From contig CAIIXF020000006.1 in assembly GCA_903813345.2 (NCBI GenBank), positions 14,572,348 through 14,636,347 on the forward strand: a stretch of DNA of 64,000 nt, written 5' to 3'. Of the stretch, positions 28,501 to 35,259 are shown piece by piece. The DNA comes from Owenia fusiformis (taxonomy: Eukaryota > Annelida > Polychaeta > Sabellida > Oweniidae). The position numbers and the translations under genes are program-made. How positions within the stretch are numbered: position 1 is the first letter of the stretch; every line of letters starts with the position of its first letter. The notes under the pieces are model-generated. The model was not told the origin of the DNA, made no database searches, and worked only from the letters and a program-made list of their open reading frames with translations.

Positions 28501-31500
28501 CCTGGGGGTCAGGATGAAAAACACTGAATATGTGTGAAATAGATAGATGTTGCGAATATACTACCAAAATTTCAAACAATAATATTAATTACTCTGGTTT
28601 AGAATGAAAAATTTATGATTTTTGCGAAAAAGTCCCGCCATTTTTAAAGCGGGGGCCATCTTGAAAAAATTTTTTTTTGCGTAAAACTATTCATCAATAT
28701 ACATCTTTCCACCAAATATGAAGAAAATCCGTCAACTAATATTTTAGTTATCTTCCGGACGGGCAGACGGACGGACGGCTTCACTATATCCCTACCGAAC
28801 TTCGTTCGTTGGGATAATTCACCCAGTAAACATTCTATAGAAATATACCTAAACTATATTAAAGTTTATTCCAGGATATACATACATATGGTACTACCTA
28901 TCTTACATCTCAATACAATCTTACATGAACTGTTTTCAATAATACTCTACAAGTCACAGATAAATTAATTGATCATTCTTTATGAATCATAGATGCTGAT
29001 TTTTTAATAATGTTCATTTGCATTATACTTTATATTCCTGGTATTAGGTTTCAATCTAAATTGACATTCCAATCAATATTATTGATTGTTTATTCTGAAT
29101 CACATATTGATATAGACTAGTACAACGTGTGTATGTGAATACCTGAGTGAGAATCTTAAAATGTGAACACCTCTTTAAAGTGAGAATCTTAAAATGTGAA
29201 TACCTCTATGAGTATCTCAAAATGTGAATATCTTTTTAAGAATACCAGATAGGTTTTATTGTAGCGATTTCAAGCTATAAAAATTCAATACTACTAATAT
29301 CTAGCTATTGTTTACACAACATAACATGTAATAGAAACAGAATGCTTTGCTGAACTGTTATATGACAGGATGAAGATGAATCATAACCAATGCTATGTAA
29401 TTACCAGCAGATAACTGCTGGCCTGTTAATTATAGCAAACTGTCTCATCTTTTTGAGAGTAATTATAAATATCTACATAAAATTATATTGTAAAAATGAG
29501 TCCAATTTGTCGGTTTACTACATATACAAATCTGTATTTTGCAATAAGTGCATCACTGTATGAGCGGAAGTAGCGCATTCAAGTAGCATGGCACTGGGCT
29601 TCAGTGCCAGTATTGATATCAGATGCTTGATGTCGTGTGAAGACAATAGCATGTTAACGAAGAAGATGCTAATACCTTACCTCTCCCTTAATAAACTATA
29701 GCTGCTATCTGATTTTGTGTTGTTTTTTGTAAAACAACATCAATTGTCAAGGAAATTTTGCTAAATTTTATACCCGGAAGTGTTCGCTTCATTGCTCTTC
29801 AAATGGTCTTCAAACTAGAGGGCCGAAATGTAAATATCACTAGATTAGTTTTCTAACAGCTTAAACTTAAACTTCTCTCATTCCGACTCTCTTTTAATTA
29901 GGGCTGCCATCATTAGTCGGAACGTCGACTTGTCAGTCAAAATGCAAGTTCGACAACGAAGTCGACAAAATTCCCGTCATGTCGACAGCAAACGATATCA
30001 ATACTTACTTGAAAATATCCAAATGGCCCCAATACATTTCAATACACATTTCAACGTGTTATGTGCGCGTATTCTGCGGAAATATTGTTCACATTCATTT
30101 CATTTTCAAAAAATAAATTCACCCGGAAGTTCCCTTCATGACTTCTCTTCTCTCTTGCGAGACGTTGTACGAGATTTCGCCCGAGCAGTCGAAATAAATC
30201 CCGGTCGAAACATTGCAGGTATTTGTCCCATTTTCGTCTATAATATTCTATTAACTTGGCATTTAGTAACAATATTAGGCAATTACATACCAATATGAAT
30301 ATAAGTTATATGAAGCTTTTCCCCGATAGTGTATAAAGTGTGTTAATGAACCAGATAAAAATGTCAACATAAATTCTTCGCCTGTTCGATTGTCGACAAT
30401 ATTTTCGACAGCAGAGTTCGACTGTCGACACTGACATTTGAGTTCGATGGCAGCCCTACTTTTAATATGAGAGGCGAAACTTGAGGCACACAAAGAAGGT
30501 CAAAAGAATGTCAGAATTTGAATCAGACTTAGAATAAAAGGTCAAGAATAAGGTTTTCATCAAGGGATTTCAAATTTCAACATAATGAATCATATTTTTT
30601 GATTTTTTTTTAACTTTTTGCGACATCGGGTGTACATGATACCAGTACTGAAATTTGATGCCACTTGCAATGATCTCCTCTGATACTTAACCCATTTGAG
30701 AATAAGTTGAACAGATTTGAAAATTTTGCACCGAGTTGAGTATTTTGAAAGTCTTGAAGACTATGGTCGCAAAGGTAAGATGAGAATAATCAAGGGAGAA
30801 AGAGAACATTGTTTTGATAATTAATACATTTGTTTCATTTTAATTATTACAAACTGAAAGTCTAATATCTCTATGAGTCACTGTCATTAACATCATTAGT
30901 AGTATATAGAGGTTTAGTCACATTTTGTCAATTATTTGAAGTGTCTGCTGGTTGAGTAAAAGTTAGTCTGAATGTTACTGAACATGTATTAGTCATTGAT
31001 AAACATGTAGCTGGTTGTTGTTCAATAGTTGACTTCGTAAATCGTCTTACTGTATTACCTATTACTTATCTGGTATGGTAGAACATAGGAACTACATGTT
31101 TTCGATCTGATATGAGTTCTTTCAATATCAATAAAAGGGCTAAAACCAGGGCAATCAGTTATTTTCTATATTTCTCATTAAGTTAAAAATTTCCATCTGA
31201 ATGAATATAAGTTGCATCCCAAATTCGTGTAGACACCTTTTTGAATTAAAATCAGGGATTTTCTTGATTCTTGCCAACATGATTTGTACTTTTTACAGTA
31301 GCTATAATTCACACCTTTTAAATTTAGTTGAAATCTTACAGTAGGTTTAGATAACTAAACATGAATCATACCTCTATATATAAAGGGGTACCTAAATTAT
31401 TCTCACTAATTGACAATTGCCTCTTTTGAAAAGAAAATAACTTTTCTTGTAGGTTTCAATGCTTAACGCTAATATATTTTTCAGATTATAAACTAGCTAC

Positions 31501-31972
31501 AAATATAAGATCTTTTCGTGTCTGCATCTTGCAATGCATGCGTTGCATTCTACTCCAGTTCCTCATGTTACAAATCCAACTATGAGAATAACTGACTTTG
31601 GGTGCATCTCTAATTGACAAGTGTTAGATTGTGGTAAATAAAGAATACAGTTATGTGTACTTCCTTTGTAGATTCATGAAACTTACGGTAAAAATAACCA
31701 GATCCAAGAAGCCACATTACAATATACGTATCACATAGGCTATGAGATATTTACACAAAACTGAACTCAACACCCAGCTTCTGGATACTTACCTAGGATG
31801 CAAATCTGATCCTGATTGTTAACAAGTTGTCAGTCAATCAGTGCACAGAAAAAAATAAAGATTTGGAGGTGGACTTTGGAAAAAGTGAATATTTTAAATA
31901 GAATCCGTGTGTTGCTGGTTTTGATTCTTTGAATATACTTAGTGCATTTACTTACCTTAATCTTGACCCCAT
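1522..31972 (-). CDS. DENND1: DENND1/connecdenn-like Rab35 guanine-nucleotide exchange factor, 15 coding exons, 3' end off the window
   Basis: Family knowledge: DENND1 proteins load GTP onto Rab35 at clathrin-coated and endosomal membranes. Exons in transcript order: 31972-31956, 26526-26462, 22030-21987, 20900-20851, 18269-18162, 17830-17665, 17277-17224, 16959-16898, 16579-16384, 15951-15850, 15630-15513, 15308-15175, 15038-14907, 13148-13089, 1584-1522. All have AG/GT borders and compatible phases, giving 1371 nt (457 residues) without a stop. Diagnostic stretches are MGSRLR at the start, HFTFVLTDIDGKY (uDENN), TIPENRNLTEYYNAIDANNM, SMLYERRIIFTSKKLSRLTA and LYPMHWQHLYIPVLPSHLID (cDENN), and SGDGVARAFLK (dDENN). 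They align colinearly with vertebrate DENND1A/B/C; invertebrates usually have one DENND1. An in-frame TAA five codons upstream supports the start. The proline-rich, clathrin/AP2-binding tail and stop lie left of position 1. Very confident on family; which vertebrate paralogue is closest is not resolved. Confidence 0.95.
2204..3075. repeat. Tandem satellite, about 162-bp period, 5 copies
   Basis: The landmark (A)ACATTTACCC recurs at 2269, 2431, 2594, 2756 and 2918, a spacing of 162-163 bp. Each unit contains AGACAAGACTTTACAGACAA, GGAAAATCCAAAATGGCTGC and CTAGATTTTCATACTAAGAA. Units differ by several percent, so the array is not freshly amplified. Confidence 0.9.
3318..5863 (+). mobile_element. 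5'-truncated non-LTR retrotransposon (Jockey/CR1-like LINE) with intact RT ORF
   Basis: The element begins inside the linker upstream of the reverse transcriptase and ends in a short AT-rich tail (TTTTTAATAATAATAA) instead of a long poly-A, as in CR1/Jockey-group LINEs. AAAACCTAA occurs at both junctions (3309-3317 and 5864-5872), a plausible 9-bp target-site duplication. The 3' UTR (5666-5863) contains a small stem AGGCGAAAGCCT near 5771. It lies antisense to DENND1. Confidence 0.85.
3320..5665 (+). CDS. LINE ORF2 fragment: linker, reverse transcriptase and C-terminal Cys/His motif
   Basis: The frame is open from the truncation point ([12 protein letters not shown]) to the stop at 5663-5665, with Met at 3467 as the first internal ATG. 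Palm motif A is [16 protein letters not shown], motif B region [20 protein letters not shown], the catalytic box YADDTTFLA, and the thumb start [12 protein letters not shown]. The C-terminus has [17 protein letters not shown], a Cys/His signature common at the end of Jockey/CR1-clade ORF2 proteins. The endonuclease domain is missing through 5' truncation. No stop or frameshift is present across about 780 codons, pointing to recent insertion. Clade assignment beyond the Jockey/CR1 group is uncertain. Confidence 0.9.
   Translation, partial: [781 protein letters not shown]
6436..9424 (+). mobile_element. 5'-truncated L1/Tx1-like LINE with 14-bp target-site duplication
   Basis: ATCATTCTGACACA occurs immediately before (6422-6435) and after (9425-9438) the element. 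The 3' end is an AATAAA-type signal (9395) followed by an A-rich tail (about 9408-9424). These are hallmarks of target-primed reverse transcription. The insert lacks ORF1 and the endonuclease region and lies antisense to DENND1. Confidence 0.92.
6445..9334 (+). pseudogene. Broken LINE ORF2: L1/Tx1-like reverse transcriptase, one nonsense codon and one frameshift
   Basis: The first part (6445-7242) has SPGSDGLTSDFYKYFW and NYRPISLSNTDYKI, the start of an L1-type RT. It ends at TAA 7240-7242. The same frame resumes at once and stays open to 8661, with FLDFTKAFDSIEW, RQGCPVSAISFILCCE and SADDTSLF (the usual aromatic residue before ADD is Ser here). A frameshift in the A-run near 8646-8654 moves the remainder to another frame, ending at 9334, with a C-terminal CSICNHLCDLKHILFEC Cys/His motif. 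There are only two lesions, and the Ser in the catalytic box would be expected to weaken the enzyme. Non-functional as it stands. Confidence 0.9.
9985..10194. mobile_element. TTAA-type MITE family P1, copy 2 (relic)
   Basis: CCTATTGAATACCCA after TTGA (9981-9984) and CTGGTCAAGAAGT near 10190 resemble the ends of the copy at 46020-46312. The internal AATCTATCACAGAATTTTTC and AACTGCTCTTAACTTTG are shared. The flanking target has decayed. Confidence 0.55.
11191..11797. repeat. 206-bp tandem triplication
   Basis: GTTGATCAGGTAAGCATTTG starts at 11191, 11397 and 11603, a spacing of exactly 206 bp. Copies 1 and 2 are nearly identical. Copy 3 diverges after about 11720 and loses part of the 3' end. 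The unit contains GGTTACCATGGTGATTTGTC and AGTCCAGGTACCGTGAACTT. The apparent minus-strand ORF at 11749-11982 that overlaps its end has no family resemblance. Confidence 0.92.
12155..12727. mobile_element. Foldback MITE (about 570 bp) with a perfect GC-rich central hairpin
   Basis: The outer arms GGGCCAAATTTTCCAAA (12157) and TTTGGAAAAAATGACCC (12711) are inverted with a few mismatches. Further inward, CATTTGCGATCA (12235) pairs with TGATCGCAAAT (12670) and CGATTTGACTAGATCA (12362) pairs with TGATCTAGTCAAATCG (12534). At the centre TAAGCGCCCCCC (12437) pairs perfectly with GGGGGGCGCTTA (12464). The 65-codon ORF at 12154-12351 lies inside one arm and is not a gene. Confidence 0.85.
13149..14092. 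other. DENND1 intron, 5' portion, nothing recognised
   Basis: Single-copy-looking AT-rich intron between exon 14 (13148-13089) and the MITE at 14093. No exon-like or RNA-like signal was seen on either strand. Confidence 0.6.
14093..14566. mobile_element. TTAA-type MITE family P2, copy 1
   Basis: AGGCCCACT at the left (after TTAA 14089-14092) is inverted as AGTGGGCCT at the right (before TCAA 14567-14570, one base off TTAA). The body shares long stretches with 22547-22937, such as GGACCACATCAAAGCTT, GTCAAGCTTTAT and TACATGATACATTCATTTTT. It lies in the intron between DENND1 exons 13 and 14. Confidence 0.8.
14907..15630 (-). CDS. DENND1: DENND1 exons 11-13: dDENN domain (residues about 289-416)
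   Basis: Exons 15630-15513, 15308-15175 and 15038-14907. They carry VATLKKHLRSQQSD, SGDGVARAFLKCLAAIIGGY, RDALKYRVGEKITFDRDAFI, FLEKILHLQLFEQ and FINDRLDGLMAGHGFRDEFE, the helical dDENN half in the expected order. Two further exons (13148-13089 and 1584-1522) encode the basic segment after dDENN (KQGKRFRKDGKEKWMDFKGK, then VKTKSKQAYKDFKRTIDD). In DENND1A this is the lysine-rich start of the disordered tail. Confidence 0.93.
15850..17277 (-). CDS. DENND1: DENND1 exons 7-10: cDENN catalytic core (residues about 151-288)
   Basis: Exons 17277-17224, 16959-16898, 16579-16384 and 15951-15850. This is the most conserved block: TLPTIPEN, RNLTEYYNAIDANNMM, the 65-codon exon with LYERRIIFTSKKLSRLTACV and DYCYAPMPFIIGIHSSLME, then KARNMELGDAIIVDAD and DDLNSMPDNV. 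In known DENND1B-Rab35 structures this region together with dDENN contacts the GTPase. No frame disruption or missing block is visible. Confidence 0.95.
17665..26526 (-). CDS. DENND1: DENND1 exons 2-6: uDENN domain and linker (residues about 6-150)
   Basis: Five exons: 26526-26462, 22030-21987, 20900-20851, 18269-18162 and 17830-17665. They encode the N-terminal longin-like uDENN half, including FELFCEV, DPFILQKFPDTYEEE, PSFTFPCKFE, FTFVLTDIDGKYKFGFCR and NRPWYEIFYKYLNYVAEIL. The last exon carries an insert-like acidic linker (KTDDNSIEPILQAL, DSAKPGDEVEVV) where vertebrate proteins have a short variable loop. Intron phases are 1, 0, 2 and 2 between these exons, and the frame is kept through all of them. 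Confidence 0.93.
18270..20850. other. DENND1 intron 4, nothing recognised
   Basis: 2.6 kb of AT-rich intron between exons 4 and 5. I found no bounded repeat, RNA gene or additional exon. Short ORFs at 18570-18770 (-) and 20585-20836 (+) have no domain resemblance or splice support. Confidence 0.6.
21264..21865. mobile_element. hAT-like MITE (602 bp) with 8-bp target-site duplication
   Basis: TTATAAAT stands directly before (21256-21263) and after (21866-21873) the element. The ends are TAGGGCTGTGCC and GGCACGGCCCTA, followed inward by GGTTCGGA/TTCCG-rich imperfect inverted sequence. An 8-bp duplication and TAGGG-type ends fit the hAT superfamily. No transposase ORF. It lies in DENND1 intron 3. 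Confidence 0.92.
22547..22937. mobile_element. TTAA-flanked MITE family P2, copy 2
   Basis: Exact TTAA on both sides (22543-22546, 22938-22941). The ends are AGGCCCACT and AGTGGGGCT. It is shorter than copy 1 at 14093 because part of the left third is missing. It lies in DENND1 intron 2. Confidence 0.85.
23463..23729 (+). mobile_element. Short member of the ATGGGC(G/C)TAG terminal-repeat family
   Basis: It begins CATGGGCCTAGCACCTATTA and ends AGCCCTACGCCCATGTACAT, giving inverted termini around CATGGGC-TAG. Both ends match, in reverse orientation, the ends of the much larger region 32557-34873. The middle includes a GC-rich patch (ACCCCGGACCCCCACGATGC). The overlapping ORFs at 23500-23753 are incidental. 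Confidence 0.7.
24152..24330. repeat. Dispersed repeat with CCCATAGCCAGG / CCCCCTGGCC motifs
   Basis: It shares, in opposite orientation, several phrases with 61935-62125: the words around CCATAGCCAGG, the GGCCAAAAA(G/A)TCTTTCAAA-type stretch, TGCAGTTTTT and TGGAAAAATGAACAACCCC. It is a decayed member of an interspersed family whose exact class I cannot name. Confidence 0.6.
24925..25058. repeat. 134-bp inverted-repeat element with internal CAATATCATAT repeats
   Basis: ATGGGTTTTA (24925-24934) is perfectly inverted at 25049-25058. Inside, ATATGATATTG occurs twice on the left arm and CAATATCATAT twice on the right, with CCTCGG and CCCTCGG next to the ends. The whole segment could fold into a long hairpin. 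A small MITE or foldback relic inside DENND1 intron 2. Confidence 0.75.
25645..26130 (-). repeat. Decayed copy of the CCATCGAAC-type element with minisatellite inserts
   Basis: TATAAAATCTGTC-ACT...TATTTGAGTTA occurs at 25665 and 26021. The second occurrence is followed by a TTCTCTACATCCTTATCGGA stretch that parallels the end of the better copy at 28072-28822. Between them are imperfect repeats (GCCATGTCCCATGGCAAG at 25752 and 25808; GACTCAA(A/C) words at 25870-25980). Confidence 0.55.
26527..28071. other. DENND1 intron 1, distal part, nothing recognised
   Basis: AT-rich intronic sequence with no bounded repeat or coding signal that I could support. The ORF at 26768-26989 lacks any family signature. 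Confidence 0.55.
28072..28822 (-). mobile_element. Reverse-orientation relative of the five intron-2 elements of the CCDC18 gene
   Basis: Read on the minus strand it opens ATTATCCCAACGAACGAAGT, has a short CCGTCCGTC tract, internal units carrying ACGGCCATTTTGAATTTT (about 137-bp spacing, 28208 and 28345), and closes with GTTCGTTGGGATTTGCTAC. This is the same plan and ends as the plus-strand copies at 37254-52290, at lower identity. It lies in DENND1 intron 1. The ORF 28324-28527 is a shadow of it. Confidence 0.8.
29127..29240. repeat. Minisatellite, about 36-bp period, 3 copies
   Basis: The words GTGAATACCT, GAGAATCTTAAAATGTGAA and ACCTCT recur three times with small indels. Intronic; no function inferred. 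Confidence 0.7.
29899..30458. mobile_element. hAT-like MITE (560 bp) with 8-bp target-site duplication
   Basis: CTTTTAAT flanks the element exactly (29891-29898 and 30459-30466). The ends TAGGGCTGCCAT and ATGGCAGCCCTA are perfectly inverted. Inside, GTCGAC-rich sequence near both ends (29925-29985, 30390-30430) gives extended imperfect inverted repeats. The 122- and 80-codon ORFs on opposite strands here are not genes. Different family from the hAT-like element at 21264. Confidence 0.93.
30467..31955. other. DENND1 intron 1, 5' part, nothing recognised
   Basis: No repeat boundary, exon or RNA gene was recognised. As the region just downstream of the first exon it could contain intronic regulatory DNA, but the sequence alone gives no evidence for that. 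Confidence 0.5.
31956..31972 (-). CDS. DENND1: DENND1 exon 1 coding part (start codon, MGSRL plus split Arg)
   Basis: Only 17 coding bases lie before a GTAAGT donor, too short for ORF calling. Five codons plus AG join to the G that opens the exon at 26526, giving MGSRLR followed by KNNKQIFELFCEVARPED. Vertebrate DENND1A also opens with MGSRIK, which makes this the likely true initiator. An in-frame TAA stands 15 bases upstream. The 5' UTR and promoter should lie just above 31972; no clear TATA box could be assigned. Confidence 0.88.
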
Positions 31973-32689
31973 CTTTACTCGAACTTAAACAGTTTGGTCA
32001 TTCAAAATCACTCATTTTATAAAATATATGTGGAAAACTTCCCAACTTTGATATTGTATAAGGAGTGAATAAATAACCATCTCTGATTGGTTAAAAATAC
32101 ACTAAACGAAATAGAAAAATAAATTGTGTCCTCCCGGGCTTAGGCTTTTCAAGTTGTATTTTCTCCTTATTTGTGTATCCAGATCACACATTAATTGCTA
32201 GTTATATATATTATATGATCATAGTATATATTGCTCATAATTTTGCATCATTTGTAGGCGGCAGAAAGCCAGAATTAGAAAGTATTATCGAACCAATCAA
32301 AATAGCGGCGGGTTTCCTAACGATCCAAAATGGAGGAATGCTTTCCAAAAATTATAATCACTGCATTTGTTGCTTTTACTGATTTAATAGGAATACCTTA
32401 TGTTAACTATCATCCGTATTTTGACTAATGGACGTATATTCATATATGTGAGGTAAAATAAACTTATAGGTTATCAAAAAGAATGCATAAATACATCAAT
32501 TCCGAAAAAATCATTTGTTGTTTTGATTTTTTCTTTGACTTCCGAAGTAAGTAATTACATGTACATGGGCGTAGGGCTATATTTTGAGTTGGTACGCACA
32601 CAGTACTGTCAACCCCCAAAGATTTTATCGCGGGACAGATTTTTTTTAACAACTTTAAATGTTGACTGAATGGTAAACATACAGATACG

Positions 32690-32870
32690 GTAGTCTATAT
32701 CCAATAGACTGAATTTCCTGAGAATTCAGTCTATTGATCATTATGTCCACAGATATTGGCCAGATCGTTTTGTAGTAGGATCATAGGCTCAAAGAATAAT
32801 ATTTATTGAGCTTACTGATCCTACTACAAAAGAATCTGGCCGGGATCTATAATTATGTCCCTCCTGTGGG
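32690..32870. repeat. Two adjacent hairpins
   Basis: CAATAGACTGAATTTC (32701) pairs with GAATTCAGTCTATTG (32722). GGCCAGATCGTTTTGTAGTA followed by GGATCA (32759-32784) pairs with TGATCCTACTACAAAAGAAT and CTGGCC (32817-32842), interrupted by a loop with a smaller GCTCAA/TTGAGC stem. Probably small transposon remnants inside the larger element. Confidence 0.75.
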
Positions 32871-32952
32871 AAAAAACGGGAAATTTCATGCAAACTGTTA
32901 TCAATTTTAGGAAACTTCACTTCCCAAAAATAAGCATTATAACAATTCAAGG

Positions 32953-34543
32953 TACAGGGTGGTCAAAAAAATGGAAACCCTAATACCATTTCCCTCATAT
33001 CTTTGTCATTTTATGAAATAACTCCCTGATACTTGTGTACATCATTCAATTTTCTACCAGCCTACTTTATGTCATGACCATCAGATTGATAGTCACAATG
33101 TTACAGCACTATAAAGAACATGCCCAGTGGACGCTATTGCGTTGTTGGGAAACCTGTACTCATCTTCTAAAATGTCCCTACCTGTGGGGATATGGCAGAG
33201 ATAGAGTATATGAGAATGACCTCAGGACAATTGCAAACCTCAAAAGTGAGATCATTTGTGTCATTCAGGCCATACCTGCTGAGGAATGCATTCGGGTCAT
33301 TGACAACTGTGCTGTTTTGCCTACAGCGCGATAATGCACATGCTATCTATTGCAAGACTTACGCCTGCCACAACCGTCACCATGTTAATCAGTGTTTTTT
33401 AAGTAGCGCAAGGATCCTGCCATGACCGTGGTAGTGTTATCGTGTAAGCCTGGTATAACCGTGACAGGCTGATATAACCGTGACAATGCTGTATTCTATT
33501 GCAAGGCCTGTCATGACCCTGGAAGTGTTATCGTGGAAGCCTGGCGCGACCGTAGCCTTTATTGTGGCTTGTAAGCGAATGTGAATATTATGTATAGTAG
33601 TAATTTTGATTTTGACATGATTAAGGTAGTTAAACACCATGATCATAGTATTAAACTGTTTAATTGTAATGAGGATCACTTAAAATTGTTAAGGATATTC
33701 CTGGCATTAATGTCATACATATTTACTAGTCATTGCAATACATTATAACGGTCATAGTAGAACAAGCCTAAATCTCTACATTACCACCCTCAAACCTGGC
33801 CTTGCAATACGTATATTACATTGTCACGGTCATACCAGGCTTTGCGATCCCATAATACATTGTCATGCATGGTCATGCCAGGTTTTCAAATACACATTGT
33901 CACGGTCAATTAGCAATCATAAATTTCTACATTACCACTCTCATACCCGAACTTGGAATACTATATCACATTGCCATGGCGGTCATACCAAGCCTTGCAA
34001 TACTATATTACATTGCCATGGTCATGCCAGGCTTTGCAATACACATTGTCACGGTTATAGCAGTCCAAATCGTAAATTTCTACATTACCACTCTCATACC
34101 TGAACTTGCAATACTATATTACATTGTCACGGTCATGCCAGGCCTTGCAGTACTATATTACATTGTTACGGTCATACCAAGCCTTGCAGAACTATATTAC
34201 ATTGTCACGGTCATACCAGGCATTGCAATATAATACAGCATTGTCGCGGTTATACCAGGCTTTCACGATAACATTACCACGGTCATGGCAGGATCCTTGC
34301 GCTACTTAAAAAACACTGAATAACATGGTGACGGTTACGCCAGGCGTTAGTCTTGCAACAGATAGGGTCTCCGATAATGGCCAAATCTGAAGCATGTTAT
34401 TCAAAGTGCTGTGGTCATGAAATGTGGTAGGGTGGTAGGAAATTGAATGACGTACAAATGTATGAAATATCAGGGAGTAATTCCTTAAAGTGACAAAGAT
34501 ATAAGGAAAATACAGGGTTTCCATTTTTTGACCACCCTGTACA
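32953..34543. mobile_element. 1.6-kb foldback DNA transposon with minisatellite core, TA target duplication
   Basis: The ends CAGGGTGGTCAAAAAAATGG (32954) and CCATTTTTTGACCACCCTG (34523) are inverted and bordered by TA on both sides, as in Tc1/mariner-group elements. The arms extend inward for several hundred bases: CAGGGAGTAATTCC/GGAATAACTCCCTG-type pairs, then AAGTAGCGCAAGGATCCTGC (33402) against its inverse at 34288. The core (33420-34290) is a tandem array of GTCACGGTCATACCAGGC-TTGCAATAC-type units. It carries no intact transposase. The ORFs between 33035 and 34309 are shadows of the repeats. Confidence 0.88.
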
Positions 34544-35259
34544 ATTAAATGCTATAAAAAGTAACACAGCATATTGTCAAATGGAAATAAAGCTAGGGGA
34601 AGAAACAAATATGCAGATTAATTTTGAATGGCACTTTCTATGTAAACAAATAATTTTCAATCCCAAATTTTAACACATGTGGGCTATAGTCTGAATATTT
34701 TCATTCCAAATTTCAAAAAATTTCAGACTAGAGGATATGGTCTACAGATACAGTAGGAAGTATCAATAAATTTGCTAATAAATTAATTCTTTTTAACACA
34801 TTTTCAATTGTTTTCAAATTCATTTGGTACGCCTGTTCGTATTTTGCGTAATAGGCGCTACGCCCATGATGTATTGATTTTTATTTTAGACTGTGGAGTT
34901 CAGTAAGTCACCCCTCTCCCTTATACTCTCTATATTTCAATATAGATTTTATTCAGGTTTCACTTCATACATGTATGTCAACGTAGATCAGTATCATCAT
35001 CATGTTACATGATAGGCTACAATCATCTACTTTATTACAGGTACCTGGTAGGCCTACACTGTAGGTTAAGCTAGCCATACACTTGCCAGATATTGTCTGA
35101 CTTTGTCCGTTTTGTCTGGGTTTGTCTGCCATTGCCTGAGGTTAACCGCCGGACATCATCGGACAATGTTCGAGGTTGTCCTGTTTTGTTAACAGATCAA
35201 TTACATTTATTTTCAGTGCCATCCTATCTTGAAGTGAAATTGATTTATGATGAACAACA

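Larger units (their letters stand above)
32557..34873 (-). mobile_element. Large member of the ATGGGC(G/C)TAG family, expanded by nested insertions
   Basis: The left end (ACATGTACATGGGCGTAGGG, then ATATTTTGAGTTGGTACGCAC) and the right end (GTAATAGGCGCTACGCCCATGATG) are the reverse complement of the two ends of the 267-bp copy at 23463-23729. The intervening 2.2 kb includes the foldback 32953-34543 and the hairpins near 32700-32860, presumably inserted later. It fills most of the gap between the DENND1 and CCDC18-like start codons. Confidence 0.65.

Noticed and set aside
29930-30493. 122-codon plus-strand and 80/72-codon minus-strand ORFs
   Set aside because: Lie within, or run out of, a hAT-like MITE with defined ends and target duplication; non-coding.
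33420-34290. CRISPR-like regularly spaced repeats
   Set aside because: Unit lengths vary, spacers are themselves repeated, and the array is part of an inverted-repeat transposon in a eukaryotic genome.
33865-34309. Overlapping ORFs of 67-122 codons with periodic Ile/Tyr/Val or His/Cys residues
   Set aside because: Open in several frames because the DNA is a minisatellite inside a foldback element; no domain.
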